64,000 nucleotides of DNA from Chitinophagaceae bacterium (GCA_016720745.1 JADKKA010000022.1:992001-1056000), one strand, 5' to 3'; positions 8,284 through 18,664 are shown, counted from the stretch's first letter. The notes: generated from the letters alone by a model not told the origin. Numbers and translations are program-made.

Positions 8284-9540
8284 TTATTTCAAACCGAAAG
8301 CCTTTTTCACTTTCGATACATAGTCCAGTTTCTCCCAGGTAAAGAGTTCCACTTTTCTGGTGACCGATTTTCCATCAGGTGATGTAAAGGTCTTTTCTAC
8401 TACTTCAGGGATACGGCCCATATGACCATAAGCAGCAGTTTCACTGTAGATCGGGCTGCGGAGTTTCAGGCGCTGTTCGATAAAATAAGGGCGCATATCA
8501 AAAATGCCTTCTACAATTTTGGCAATCTGACCATCATTCAGGTCAACTTTAGCCGTGCCATATGTATTCACATTGATGCTGGTGGGTTTTGCCACACCAA
8601 TGGCATAAGAAACCTGTACCAGTACCTCACTGCAGAGACCGGCCGCCACCAGGTTTTTGGCAATATGACGGGTAGCATAGGCTGCAGAACGGTCCACTTT
8701 GGAAGGGTCTTTACCACTGAAAGCTCCACCACCATGTGCACCTTTACCACCGTAAGTGTCAACAATGATTTTACGGCCGGTAAGACCGGTATCACCATGC
8801 GGTCCACCGATCACGAATTTACCGGTTGGGTTTACATGGTATTTGATATCATCATTGAAAAGACGGGCGTATTGTTTATATTTTTTCTTCACGCGGGGGA
8901 TCAGGATATTGATCACATCGCTTTTGATCTTGGCCAGCATTTTGGATTCATTGTCAAAATCATCATGCTGGGTAGAAATAACGATGGCATCAATCCGCAC
9001 CGGTTTATTATTATCATCATATTCCAGTGTTACCTGGCTTTTCGCATCCGGGCGCAGGTAAGGCATTTTGGAATTTTTCTCGCGACGAATGGCCGCCAGT
9101 TCAATCAGCAGGTTATGCGCCAGATCCAGTGCAAGGGGCATATAATGCTCAGTTTCGTTGGTGGCATAACCAAACATCATTCCCTGGTCACCGGCACCCT
9201 GATCTTCTTTCTTTTTCCTTTCCACACCCTGATTGATATCAGAGGATTGTTCATGGATAGCAGATAATACACCGCATGAACTGGCTTCGAACATATATTC
9301 ACTCTTGGTATAACCGATTTTGCGGATCACTCCACGGGCAATTTCCTGTACATCCAGATAGGCCCTGGATTTTACTTCACCAGCCAGCACCACCTGTCCG
9401 GTAGTTACCAGGGTTTCACAGGCCACTTTGGATTGTGAATCAAAAGCCAGAAAATTGTCAATAAGGGCATCTGAAATCTGGTCAGCCACTTTATCAGGAT
9501 GGCCTTCACTAACAGACTCGGATGTAAATAAATAAGGCAT
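8284..9540 (-). CDS. metK: S-adenosylmethionine synthetase
   Basis: Makes SAM from methionine and ATP. Signatures in order: GHPDKVADQISDALID (residues 14-29), the GAGDQGMMFGYATNE motif near residue 115, GDTGLTGRKIIVDTYGG and GGGAFSGKDPSKVDRSAAY. The 418-residue length matches Bacteroidota MetK, which is slightly longer than the E. coli enzyme. The gene is monocistronic, with its own promoter at 9588-9595 and terminator at 8211-8247. I looked for a SAM riboswitch in the roughly 45-nt leader and saw none. Confidence 0.98.
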   Translation of the reverse strand: MPYLFTSESVSEGHPDKVADQISDALIDNFLAFDSQSKVACETLVTTGQVVLAGEVKSRAYLDVQEIARGVIRKIGYTKSEYMFEASSCGVLSAIHEQSSDINQGVERKKKEDQGAGDQGMMFGYATNETEHYMPLALDLAHNLLIELAAIRREKNSKMPYLRPDAKSQVTLEYDDNNKPVRIDAIVISTQHDDFDNESKMLAKIKSDVINILIPRVKKKYKQYARLFNDDIKYHVNPTGKFVIGGPHGDTGLTGRKIIVDTYGGKGAHGGGAFSGKDPSKVDRSAAYATRHIAKNLVAAGLCSEVLVQVSYAIGVAKPTSINVNTYGTAKVDLNDGQIAKIVEGIFDMRPYFIEQRLKLRSPIYSETAAYGHMGRIPEVVEKTFTSPDGKSVTRKVELFTWEKLDYVSKVKKAFGLK

Positions 9541-9587
9541 GGGTTATTTTTTAAGTTTATGCTTGCATACATGCGTTGCAGCGGTCG

Positions 9588-9595
9588 CAAAGATA
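9588..9595 (-). promoter_or_regulatory. metK promoter -7 element TATCTTTG
   Basis: TATCTTTG on the minus strand lies about 48 nt before the metK ATG. The T-run of the upstream terminator (TTTTTT) sits about 17 nt upstream, where a -33 element would be, so terminator and promoter seem to share bases. Confidence 0.6.
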
Positions 9596-9615
9596 AGGGC
9601 AGGGTGCCTATGAAA

Positions 9616-9643
9616 AAAGTCCCGCCGGGGGCAGGACTTTTAA
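9616..9643 (-). terminator. Terminator of the GT5/DUF4270 operon
   Basis: AAAAGTCC and GGACTTTT form a stem around a GC-rich centre (GCCCCCGGCGG on the minus strand), ending in a T-run. It lies immediately after the DUF4270 stop codon. Confidence 0.75.
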
Positions 9644-9661
9644 ACATATCTTAATAACTCA

Positions 9662-11134
9662 TCAGAGTTTGGAATACACGATACGAAGCCTCATCCGCTG
9701 AGTAGGATGGTTACCACCTCCTAGTCTTACTCTGCCATTTGCAATGGAAGTACCTACATAGACGCCTGCCAGGTCAAAATCTGTCCCCAGCAATTTGGCT
9801 TTACCATTGAAGGTGAGTGGAGAATAGAGCCTGAGGTCGTAAGAAGTCTGGGTACCTCTGACAATATGCTGCACATACCTGGTCACATTGAACTTCCAGA
9901 TCTTGATCGTCCTGCCAAAAGGATCTTTTCCATCTTCAGGTACAACCCCAAATCCTGTCAGGTCCAGATTACTGGTACTCGGTGAAAGGTCAAGAGATGC
10001 AGGCAGGGTCCTGAATTTATTATTACCAGAAATAGAAGGATCAAATGCATCCAGGAATAAAGTTGAGGGAGGTGTCAGCAAATCATCAAGCGGGTCGTAA
10101 ACCTGTTCCATGATCAGCTCGGCTCTGTGTACCACCCGATTACTGATGGCGGGCAAATCAGGTATTTTAATATTAGCATAAGTGCCCGGTGTTTTCTGAA
10201 TATATACCAGCGGGGCTTCCAGTACCTGCCCAGCTGCAGCTGCTACCGGACTACCACTGTAATCTCGTTTTACATAATTGGCAGTCTGGCACTCATCATA
10301 GGATGTGAAATAAGTAACATTCAGGGAATCCAGCGAGCCTGATTTCTTGGGCATTTTATAATAAAAGGCCAGTTTGGTATTGGCATTTCCGCTGAAATTA
10401 AAGCCCATGATCGCATTACCGGAGCTGACAGACCGCACCGCAAACCCTTTGAAATAGGTTTTAAAAGCAGAGTCTGAACGATAGGCATTGGTAGTATCAT
10501 AATTCAACATCCGTCGCGCAAAATTGGTATCCAGTTTAATACGCATCTGGCCTGCTGTGGTATCGCGGAAAACCTTTACAGAATCGTCTAATCTGCTGGG
10601 GAACACGAGCTGACCACCCGGATTAAGCTGGGCGCCATAAGTAAGCGGTTGTTGCCGGATTAAATAGGCGGAATCTTTTTTAAATGCCTGTGTCAGTTCA
10701 TACACATTGATCGTCTGGGGAATCGTTGAATCGCCATACCGGCCGGCATATCCCAGCACTAAAACCACAGAATCCAGTACCAGACTGTCTTTCCGGGGAA
10801 AAGGATAAGTGCCGTTGGTAAAAAATCCACTTAATTCCGGTTTCAGTTCAAAAAACAACTGGGCATCTGTTTTCCCAAAAAGCGGATCGCTGTTGATCAG
10901 TCCTAAAAATTGCTGGTCAGTTGAAATAACCCTTAATGAGTCGTTCAGAATGCCAAATGTATCATTGAAAGCCTGTACACGGAGACTGGAATCAAACGTA
11001 TTGATATTGTCAATCGGGGGGATCAAACCACCACCCACATCCGTAAAATCATTGATTCTTCTGCAGGAACTAATCAGGGCTACTGCAGCTAAAAAGAACA
11101 GCGAAAATTGGAGTACCGGGTAACGTTGCTTCAC
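9662..11134 (-). CDS. DUF4270 family lipoprotein
   Basis: 490 residues. The N-terminus (MKQRYPVLQFSLFFLAAVAL) is followed by the lipobox ISSC with Cys at residue 24, so an envelope lipoprotein is expected. The body matches the DUF4270 pattern of Bacteroidota: an early DVGGGLIPP segment, many beta-strand-like stretches, KDSLVLDSVVLVLGY near residue 115, and a C-terminal RMRLRIVYSKL. No catalytic motif is seen and the function is unknown. It follows the GT5-like gene by about 28 bp on the same strand and ends at a clear terminator. This pairing is common in the phylum but unexplained. Confidence 0.85.
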   Translation of the reverse strand: MKQRYPVLQFSLFFLAAVALISSCRRINDFTDVGGGLIPPIDNINTFDSSLRVQAFNDTFGILNDSLRVISTDQQFLGLINSDPLFGKTDAQLFFELKPELSGFFTNGTYPFPRKDSLVLDSVVLVLGYAGRYGDSTIPQTINVYELTQAFKKDSAYLIRQQPLTYGAQLNPGGQLVFPSRLDDSVKVFRDTTAGQMRIKLDTNFARRMLNYDTTNAYRSDSAFKTYFKGFAVRSVSSGNAIMGFNFSGNANTKLAFYYKMPKKSGSLDSLNVTYFTSYDECQTANYVKRDYSGSPVAAAAGQVLEAPLVYIQKTPGTYANIKIPDLPAISNRVVHRAELIMEQVYDPLDDLLTPPSTLFLDAFDPSISGNNKFRTLPASLDLSPSTSNLDLTGFGVVPEDGKDPFGRTIKIWKFNVTRYVQHIVRGTQTSYDLRLYSPLTFNGKAKLLGTDFDLAGVYVGTSIANGRVRLGGGNHPTQRMRLRIVYSKL

Positions 11135-11162
11135 AAAACTGGTTTAGAAATGGTAAGTGATT

Positions 11163-11978
11163 TTATTTGCCCGCAAGGTCGCTATAGAGTTGTAAATAGT
11201 CTGTTAAATCTCCTTCCGGATCAAATTGCAAAGTCTTCTTACCCCGCACTTTAGAGAATTCTTCCAGTAATTTTTTATCCACTTTCTCAGCCCCGAATGT
11301 AATGGCATCAGCATAGCTGGCACCACCCCGGAAAATAGCTGTATTGGTTCCTTCTTTATATAGTTCCAGGTCTTTTTCTTTAATTGAAGCGTGGATCAGG
11401 GCCTTTTTAATAAAGCCTGCACCCAGTTTCTCTTTAAACGTATTCTGGCCTACGGTGTACACAATCTTACTGTGGGCAAATACCGGTTCCTTTTTATAAA
11501 CTGTTTTGAGATAAGCAGGAATCAGACCGGTCATCCAGCCACTACAATGGATAATATCAGGAGGCCAGCCGAATTTCTTCACGGTTTCAAGGGCTCCCTT
11601 GCAGTAAAAGATGGTTCGGAGGTCATTGTCCTCAAACCACTTTTCATTTTCGTCATGAAAAATGAACTTTCTTTTGAATAACTCCTCATTATCGAGAAAA
11701 TAAACCTGCAAACGGGCGCTGGGAAGAGAGGCCACTTTGATTTGCAGGGGAAGATCATCATTGTCCACCGAAACATTGATACCGGAGAGCCTGACCACTT
11801 CATGCAGCCTGTGACGACGTTCGTTGATCACCCCAAACCGGGGCATGATACAACGGACTTCAAAATTATTGTCGTTAGCTTTGATCGCCAGCTTATTCAC
11901 AATTTCTGAAAACTCAGTCAACTCCAGGTAGGGTGACATTTCATTAGCGATGAATAAAATTCTTTTCTTTGCTGACAT
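11163..11978 (-). CDS. Half-length glycogen/starch synthase-like protein (GT5 N-terminal domain)
   Basis: A 271-residue protein resembling only the N-terminal Rossmann domain of GT5 glycogen synthases. It has RILFIANEMSPYLELTEFSEIVNKLA near the start (family: ...SEvaP..KvGGLgDVvg...), a PDIIHCSGWMTGLIPAYLKT segment like the DIIHaHDWHTgL motif, and VYTVGQNTFKEKLG. The C-terminal nucleotide-sugar-binding half is absent, and the usual KxGGL is replaced by ELTEFSE. It may therefore bind glycan or lack synthase activity. It is divergent from panC with a shared promoter region. Confidence 0.8.
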   Translation of the reverse strand: MSAKKRILFIANEMSPYLELTEFSEIVNKLAIKANDNNFEVRCIMPRFGVINERRHRLHEVVRLSGINVSVDNDDLPLQIKVASLPSARLQVYFLDNEELFKRKFIFHDENEKWFEDNDLRTIFYCKGALETVKKFGWPPDIIHCSGWMTGLIPAYLKTVYKKEPVFAHSKIVYTVGQNTFKEKLGAGFIKKALIHASIKEKDLELYKEGTNTAIFRGGASYADAITFGAEKVDKKLLEEFSKVRGKKTLQFDPEGDLTDYLQLYSDLAGK

Positions 11979-12015
11979 TGGTGTTCTTTGTTTTAATCCC
12001 TTTTATAAAAGGCAG

Positions 12016-12023
12016 CAAAGGTA
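12016..12023 (-). promoter_or_regulatory. -7 element TACCTTTG of the GT5-like/DUF4270 operon
   Basis: TACCTTTG on the minus strand lies about 38 nt before the ATG at 11978. No convincing -33 element is visible. Confidence 0.5.
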
Positions 12024-12081
12024 ACAATTTTAAGCTGAATTGAAGTGATTCTCATCAATTCTCCCGCAAACGGTTATAGAA

Positions 12082-12948
12082 ATGATTTTATTTAAAAAAA
12101 TAACTGACCTCCGTAACTGGCTTGAGAGTCAGCGAAAAAACGGAAAAAGTATAGGTTTTGTGCCTACTATGGGTGCCCTTCATCAGGGTCATTTATCCCT
12201 GATTGAAACTTCAAAGCAGAAGGCCGAAGTCACTGTCTGCAGCATTTTTGTAAACCCCACCCAGTTCAATGACCCGGCGGATTTCAGCAAATATCCGGTG
12301 ACCATTGAAAAGGATATTGAACTGCTGGCAGCAGCCGGCAGCACTGCCCTTTTCCTGCCCGATGTGCCAGAAATCTACCCCAATGGCAGGCCCGAAAGCA
12401 AGAAATATGAACTGGGCTACCTGGAAACGGTCTTGGATGGGTCCAGCCGGCCCGGTCATTTTCAGGGCGTATGCACGGTGGTTGAGCGCCTGCTTGAAAT
12501 TGTGGCGCCGGATCATTTGATGCTGGGGCAGAAAGATTATCAGCAATGTCTCGTGATAACCCGCTTACTGGCATTAATGGGAAATGCCGGTAACGGGATC
12601 CAAATCCACATCTGCCCTACCCTTCGGGAAGAAAACGGACTGGCCATGAGCAGCCGGAATATGCGATTGAATGAGGCAGACCGGGAAAAAGCAGCATTGA
12701 TCCATCAAAGCTTATTACAGATCCGGGAGGAACTGCAACCTGGTGAGTTGGCACCACTCAAACATAAAATTTCCGGGCTCCTGTCCAGCGATGGTTTCCA
12801 GCCCGATTATGTTGAACTGGCCAATGCCAAAACCCTGGCCCTGGTGGAGGTTTGGGATGGGAAAGAAGAACTGGTAGCCCTGATTGCTGCCTTTCTATCA
12901 GGCGTGAGGCTAATCGATAATATGCTTGTTCACAAAGCAACAGAATGA
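12082..12948 (+). CDS. panC: Pantothenate synthetase
   Basis: ATP-dependent ligase joining pantoate and beta-alanine, the last step of pantothenate synthesis. Shows the HIGH-like PTMGALHQGHLSLI (residues 28-41), FVNPTQF, the GxxRPGHFQGV substrate segment, LGQKDYQQ, and the KMSKS-like MSSRN. The 288-residue length is typical. panB is about 4.8 kb downstream on the same strand; panD is not in this window. It is followed within 30 bp by a membrane-protein gene and then a RfaE2-type gene, so a three-gene transcript is plausible. Confidence 0.97.
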   Translation: MILFKKITDLRNWLESQRKNGKSIGFVPTMGALHQGHLSLIETSKQKAEVTVCSIFVNPTQFNDPADFSKYPVTIEKDIELLAAAGSTALFLPDVPEIYPNGRPESKKYELGYLETVLDGSSRPGHFQGVCTVVERLLEIVAPDHLMLGQKDYQQCLVITRLLALMGNAGNGIQIHICPTLREENGLAMSSRNMRLNEADREKAALIHQSLLQIREELQPGELAPLKHKISGLLSSDGFQPDYVELANAKTLALVEVWDGKEELVALIAAFLSGVRLIDNMLVHKATE

Positions 12949-12976
12949 TTTAGTAATTTGTACCCCTATCGAAAAC

Positions 12977-13990
12977 ATGAATAAGCGACTCCGCACCATA
13001 CTTCAGTATATTATATTCTTAGGCCTGGGGATTTTATTTGCCTGGCTCTCCCTGAAAAACCTGGATCAGGAAAAACTGGCCAAGATCAAAACAGCATTTG
13101 CGAATGCCCGTCACTGGCTGATCATTCCGGTTTTTGTGATTCTCTTTCTGAGCCATTATGTAAGAGCCATGCGTTGGAGACTCCTCATTGGTTCCCTGGG
13201 CTACAGCAGTTCAAAGATGAATGCTTTTTTTGCCGTGATGATCGGATACCTCGTGAACCAGGGAGTACCCCGTTTAGGTGAGGTCATGAAATGCACGGTA
13301 CTCAGCCGATATGAAAAGATTCCGGTAGATAAATTGATTGGTACTATCATCCTCGAAAGAATTATTGATGCGCTAACCTTGCTCCTGATTTTCGGGATCA
13401 CCCTGGCCATACAGCCTGATCTTTATTCAAGGATCATGGACACTTTCTTCCATACCAAACAAAGCGGTAGCACCGGTTCAGCATCTTATTCCTGGATCAT
13501 GCTGCTGGTGCTGGCACTGGGGCTGATCGCGCTCCTGATCTGGATGTTTATCCGGAAAAAAACACCGGGGGATGTTTGGGCCATTATAAAAAATATCGGC
13601 TGGAGAATGGCGGAAGGCGTTGGAGCCATCAGGCACCTGAAAAAGAAATGGTCCTTTATCTTTTTAACGATTGCACTCTGGACCCTGTATTTTCTTGGCG
13701 GTTATATCGGTTTCATGGCCTTCCGGGAAACTGAAATCTATGGCATACGGGAAGCATTCACGATTCTCTCCGCAGGCAGTATCGGTATGGTGGCTTCTCC
13801 CGGAGGTATTGGAGCCTATGCCTTCATGATTGAAAAAACGATGATGCTGTACGGATTAAATGAAGCGATCGCCACTGCCTTTGGCTGGATTCTCTGGCTG
13901 GCTACTACAGCGGTGATCGTCTTTGGTGGTATTATTAGTTTTGTCGCCATTCCATTTTATAATAAAAAAAGAAATCTTGAAAAGAGCTGA
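12977..13990 (+). CDS. Flippase-like integral membrane protein (LPG synthase TM / UPF0104 family)
   Basis: About 337 residues with seven to eight predicted membrane helices, including residues 10-28, 44-62 and 115-140 and several pairs in the C-terminal half. The family hallmarks are the amphipathic LSHYVRAMRWRLLIGSLGY segment, NQGVPRLGEVMKCTVLSRYEK, and the late SPGGIGAYAFMIEK motif. Members are putative lipid transporters or the membrane part of aminoacyl-phospholipid synthases; no synthase domain is attached here. I chose the MNKRLRTILQ start at 12977 because the earlier ATG at 12926 would overlap panC and add a non-hydrophobic stub. Confidence 0.85.
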   Translation: MNKRLRTILQYIIFLGLGILFAWLSLKNLDQEKLAKIKTAFANARHWLIIPVFVILFLSHYVRAMRWRLLIGSLGYSSSKMNAFFAVMIGYLVNQGVPRLGEVMKCTVLSRYEKIPVDKLIGTIILERIIDALTLLLIFGITLAIQPDLYSRIMDTFFHTKQSGSTGSASYSWIMLLVLALGLIALLIWMFIRKKTPGDVWAIIKNIGWRMAEGVGAIRHLKKKWSFIFLTIALWTLYFLGGYIGFMAFRETEIYGIREAFTILSAGSIGMVASPGGIGAYAFMIEKTMMLYGLNEAIATAFGWILWLATTAVIVFGGIISFVAIPFYNKKRNLEKS

Positions 13991-14477
13991 CCTGATTCCT
14001 TCCAGGATCCTGACCCTGGATCAAGCCGCCAGAAAAGCCGGAGCGCTTAGACTGAGCGGAAAAAAGATAGCATTTACCAATGGGGTATTTGATATCCTTC
14101 ATCAGGGGCATATTTTCTCCCTGTCGGAAGCTGCCAAAACAGCCGATTTCCTTTTTGTCGGTCTCAATGCAGATGCGTCTGTAAAACGGCTCAAAGGAGA
14201 AAGTCGCCCGGTGAATTCACAGGAATCGAGGGCCATCCTGCTCGCATCCCTGCTCATGGTAGATGCCGTAGTGATTTTTGAAGAAGATACGCCATTGAAT
14301 CTGATCACAGCCATCATGCCGGATGTACTGGTGAAAGGTGGCGATTATACAATTGACCAGGTAGCGGGTGCCAAAGAAGTGATCGGCAATGGCGGACAGG
14401 TCATCATCAATCCGATACTGGAAGGTTTCTCCAGCACCACCCTGATTGAAAAAATGAAGGGGCATCGTCCGGGCTGA
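13977..14477 (+). CDS. rfaE2: RfaE2-type nucleotidyltransferase (D-glycero-beta-D-manno-heptose 1-phosphate adenylyltransferase-like)
   Basis: Cytidylyltransferase-fold enzyme that would activate a sugar phosphate with ATP for LPS heptose synthesis. Motifs: FTNGVFDILHQGHI (HxGH), VGLNADASVKRLKGESRP, VLVKGGDYTIDQVAGA and the C-terminal EGFSSTTLIEKM. The start is uncertain. TTG at 13977 gives a 166-residue protein beginning LKRADLIPSR and overlaps the previous gene by 14 nt. ATG at 13923 would add 18 hydrophobic residues that are only the shadow of the upstream membrane protein. The kinase half (RfaE1) is not fused or adjacent. Confidence 0.85.
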   Translation: MKRADLIPSRILTLDQAARKAGALRLSGKKIAFTNGVFDILHQGHIFSLSEAAKTADFLFVGLNADASVKRLKGESRPVNSQESRAILLASLLMVDAVVIFEEDTPLNLITAIMPDVLVKGGDYTIDQVAGAKEVIGNGGQVIINPILEGFSSTTLIEKMKGHRPG

Positions 14478-14489
14478 TAAAACTTAATA

Positions 14490-14518
14490 TTTGTCTCTTT
14501 ACCGGATTCTTATCTTTA
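14490..14518 (+). promoter_or_regulatory. Possible ppk1 promoter
   Basis: TTTG at 14490 is followed 17 nt later by TATCTTTA, one base off TAnnTTTG, placing a start about 20 nt before the ppk1 ATG at 14541. Confidence 0.4.
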
Positions 14519-14540
14519 TTTAAACCTGAAAATTCATACT

Positions 14541-16620
14541 ATGTCTCATCCTCATCCAAAGCGCAAGACCATCGCAAGGGATATCAGCTGGCTCGCTTTT
14601 AATGCCAGGGTTCTGCAGGAAGCTGCCGACCTGAGTGTTCCTTTGCGGGAGCGGATTCGTTTCCTCGGTATTTTTTCCAATAACATGGATGAGTTTTTCC
14701 GGGTCAGGGTGGCTACTCTTCGCCGGATGATTCAGTTTGGCAATAAAGCCAAAATGCACCTGGAGAATAACCCCCAGGAGATTATTGATGAAATCCAGAT
14801 GAATGTACTGAACCAGCAGGGAGAGTTCAACAGGATCTGGGAAGAAGTATTGAAAGAACTGAACCAGCAAAAGATCTTCCTGAAAACCGAAAAAGAACTG
14901 AACAGCGAACAGCGTGAATTTGTAAGAAATTATTTTGAAGAAGAAGTAAGTTCTGAAGTCATTCCCCTGATGATCGAAAGCATTCCGGAATTCCCGGCCC
15001 TCCGTGATAAATCGATTTACCTCGGTGTAGTGATGTGGAAAAAGGAAAGTGCGCTGAAAAGAAAATATGCCCTGATCGAAGTACCCAGCCGTACCCAGGG
15101 TCGTTTCAAAATACTTCCCTCTCCCCGACCCGATGAAACCCATATCATCCTGCTGGAAGATGTAATCCGCTTTAACCTGCCTGATATTTTTTCTTATTTC
15201 GGGTATGACCAATACCAGTCACATATTTTCAAAGTAACCCGTGATGCTGAAATTGATATCGATGAAGATATCTCTACCAGTATTATTCAGAAACTGGAAA
15301 AGGGGATCAAGAACCGCCGGAAAGGACAACCTGTTCGTTTTGTGTATGACCGGGAAATGGATCCGGGTCTGCTCGAATACCTGGTCAGGCGGCTCAACCT
15401 TACTAAACGGGATAACCTGATACCGGGCGGTCGTATCCATAATTTCCGTCACTTCATGGATTTTCCCGAACATGTGTTCAAAGAAAAAAGGAACCGCAAA
15501 AAGCCTTTTGATCATCCGCTCCTGACAGAACGCAGGGTATCGGATGTGATCATGGAAAGAGATATCCTCTTGCATTTCCCCTATCACTCCTTCATGCCCC
15601 TGATTGATCTGATCCGGGAAGCAGCATTTGATCCGGATGTGACTACCATCAAGATCACCTGTTACCGGCTGGCCCCGCAATCTAAAATCATCAATGCCCT
15701 GATTAATGCAGTCCGGAATGGCAAAGAAGTAGTGGTGGTGATTGAATTGCGGGCGAGATTTGAAGAAGAAGCCAATATTGAATGGAAGAACAGGCTGGAA
15801 GAAGAAGGCGCCAAAGTACTGGTGGGTATTCCCAATATGAAAGTACATGCCAAGATCTGTTCCATCAGGAAAAAAACAAAGGACAATAATTTCAACTGGT
15901 ATGGGTTTGTCAGTACCGGCAACCTGAACGAACGGACTGCCAAAGTATATGCCGATCATTGCCTGCTGACTTCTAACCAGAAGATCATGGGTGACGTGAA
16001 CAGGATTTTTAATTACCTGGAACAGCCTAAAACCAATGCCGCTTTAATGCGTGATTGCAAATTCATCATCCCCAGTCCGTCCATCGTTAAAAAAGAAATG
16101 CTTCGCCTGATTGATGAAGAAATCAAAGCGGCCCGGAAAAGAAAGCCAGCCGCCATAACGCTGAAGATGAATTCTCTTTCTGACGAAGACCTGATTCAGA
16201 AATTATATGAAGCCGCCAGGGCCGGTGTTCAGCTAAAGCTGATTATCCGCGGTATTTATTGTATGTACTCGGAACATAAAAAATTTGAAATCCCGGTACG
16301 TGCCATCAGTATAGTTGATGAGTACCTGGAGCATGCCCGTGTGTGGGTATTTCACAACCGGGGCAAAGAGAAAGTTTATATATCTTCGGCCGACTGGATG
16401 TTACGCAACCTGGAACACCGGGTAGAAGTAACCTGCCCTGTGTGGAATGATGAATTAAAAATGGAGCTCAAGGAAATCCTGAATATACAGCTCCAGGATA
16501 ATGTGAAGGCAAGATGGCTCGATAACCAGTTGAACAATGAATATGTGACAACGACCCGAAAAAAAATTCGTTCCCAGGTGGAGACCTACAATTATCTGTA
16601 CAAAAAAACACAGGCACTGA

Positions 16621-16640
<20 letters not shown>
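14541..16640 (+). CDS. ppk1: Polyphosphate kinase 1
   Basis: Reversible polymerase of inorganic polyphosphate from ATP. The 699-residue length fits PPK1. Domains in order: N-terminal helical domain (RDISWLAFNARVLQEA, residues 13-28; FLGIFSNNMDEFFRVR), head domain, then two PLD-like catalytic domains. The first contains KITCYRLAPQSKIINAL, VVVVIELRARFEEEANI and the phospho-histidine segment NMKVHAKICSIRKK. The second contains LIIRGIYCMYS and the HRVEVTCPVWN tail region. The last 20 bp overlap the ppx start, coupling polymer synthesis to its degradation. Confidence 0.97.
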
Positions 16641-17591
<951 letters not shown>

Positions 17592-17648
17592 GGAACGGGA
17601 GGTTCTAAGACGTTATTGTTTAAAGCACTCAAATCTTCTGAGGAAATC

Positions 17649-17743
17649 TCAATATCTTAATATCTTAATATTTATACCCATCGCCTTCGCTTAGACTACT
17701 GCGATTAAAGAAATTCCTAATAACTAATACCAAATACCATTCT
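17649..17743. repeat. Composite intergenic element with period-8 and period-7 units
   Basis: Two copies of ATATCTTA are followed by a non-repetitive stretch containing ACCCATCGCCTTCGC, then four heptamers at 17716-17743 (CCTAATA, ACTAATA, CCAAATA, CCATTCT). The middle part read on the minus strand (GCGAAGGCGATGGGT) resembles the AAGGCTACGATGGGC segment inside ribF. The element ends a few bases before panB. Confidence 0.6.
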
Positions 17744-17748
17744 CCATC

Positions 17749-18564
17749 ATGTCAGACAATAAGGAAATTAAAAAAGTAACCACCAACACGCTCCTGAAAA
17801 TGAAACAGGCCGGTGAGAAGATTGCCATGCTGACGGCTTATGATTTTTCATTTGCCCGAATCATTGATGGAGCCGGTATTGATGTGATCCTGGTGGGTGA
17901 CTCTGCTTCCAATGTAATGGCCGGACATGAAACCACACTCCCTATCACACTGGAGCAAATGATCTACCATGCCCAGTCTGTTATCAGGGGTATCAATCGT
18001 TGCCTGGTGGTGGTTGACCTGCCATTTGGCCATTATCAGTCTAATCCGGACGTGGCACTTGCTTCTGCTATTCGTATCATGAAAGAAACCGGCGCTCATT
18101 CTGTAAAACTGGAAGGTGGAGAAGAAATATTGGAGTCAGTGAAGAAAATTGTTTCAGCCGGTATTCCGGTGATGGGTCACCTGGGACTGACCCCGCAATC
18201 TATTTATAAATTCGGTACCTATACCGTCAGAGCCAAGGAAGAAGCAGAAGCCAATAAATTAAGACAGGATGCCAAACTATTGGAGGAAGCTGGTTGCTTT
18301 GCCATTGTACTGGAAAAAATACCCGCTACCCTCGCCACTGAAGTAACCAATAGTTTACATATCCCCACTATTGGTATCGGTGCCGGTGGCGGTTGTAACG
18401 GACAGGTTTTGGTGATGCATGATATGCTCGGTATCAATACAGAATTTAATCCCCGGTTTTTAAGACGCTATCTTGACATACATGAAATGGCGACCAAGGC
18501 CGTACAGCAATATATCAATGATGTAAAAGCTTCGGACTTCCCCAACCAACAGGAACAATACTGA
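17749..18564 (+). CDS. panB: 3-methyl-2-oxobutanoate hydroxymethyltransferase
   Basis: Transfers a hydroxymethyl group from methylene-tetrahydrofolate to alpha-ketoisovalerate, giving ketopantoate, the first committed step to pantothenate. TIM-barrel enzyme with MLTAYDFSFARIIDGAGIDVILVGDSASNVMAGHETTLPIT as Mg2+/substrate region, LPFGHYQSNPDVAL, VKLEGG, GHLGLTPQSI and IPTIGIGAGGGCNGQVLVMHDMLG. The 271-residue length is usual. The immediate upstream sequence is a repeat element, so its promoter is not obvious; no TAnnTTTG is seen. Confidence 0.97.
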   Translation: MSDNKEIKKVTTNTLLKMKQAGEKIAMLTAYDFSFARIIDGAGIDVILVGDSASNVMAGHETTLPITLEQMIYHAQSVIRGINRCLVVVDLPFGHYQSNPDVALASAIRIMKETGAHSVKLEGGEEILESVKKIVSAGIPVMGHLGLTPQSIYKFGTYTVRAKEEAEANKLRQDAKLLEEAGCFAIVLEKIPATLATEVTNSLHIPTIGIGAGGGCNGQVLVMHDMLGINTEFNPRFLRRYLDIHEMATKAVQQYINDVKASDFPNQQEQY

Positions 18565-18621
18565 ATTGTAAAGTGTTTGTCAGCTTACACCAGTAAACGG
18601 GTTTCCCTGTTTTCGCCCCCT

Positions 18622-18629
18622 TATTTTTG
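18622..18629 (+). promoter_or_regulatory. -7 element TATTTTTG before the BtuB-like receptor
   Basis: TATTTTTG lies about 35 nt upstream of the ATG at 18665. No cobalamin riboswitch is visible in the 100-bp gap. Confidence 0.45.
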
Positions 18630-18664
18630 CGCCCGGAACAGATCGAATAGAGATCATCAAAAAA

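Noticed and set aside
8422..9267. 281-codon open frame opposite metK
   Set aside because: It is the antisense shadow of a highly conserved gene; the translation is low-quality (His/Phe/Ile-rich) with no recognisable domain.
9541..9600. SAM riboswitch before metK
   Set aside because: The leader is only about 45 nt and no SAM aptamer core can be drawn.
12926..12976. Longer N-terminus of the flippase-like protein
   Set aside because: It overlaps panC and adds a polar stub before the first helix; the ATG at 12977 fits the family.
14520..15959. Two long open frames (230 and 246 codons) opposite ppk1
   Set aside because: They mirror the ppk1 coding frame and encode Phe/His-rich sequence with no motif; ppk1 itself is certain.
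18565..18664. Cobalamin riboswitch before the BtuB-like receptor
   Set aside because: The 100-bp gap is too short and shows no B12-box-like conserved sequence.
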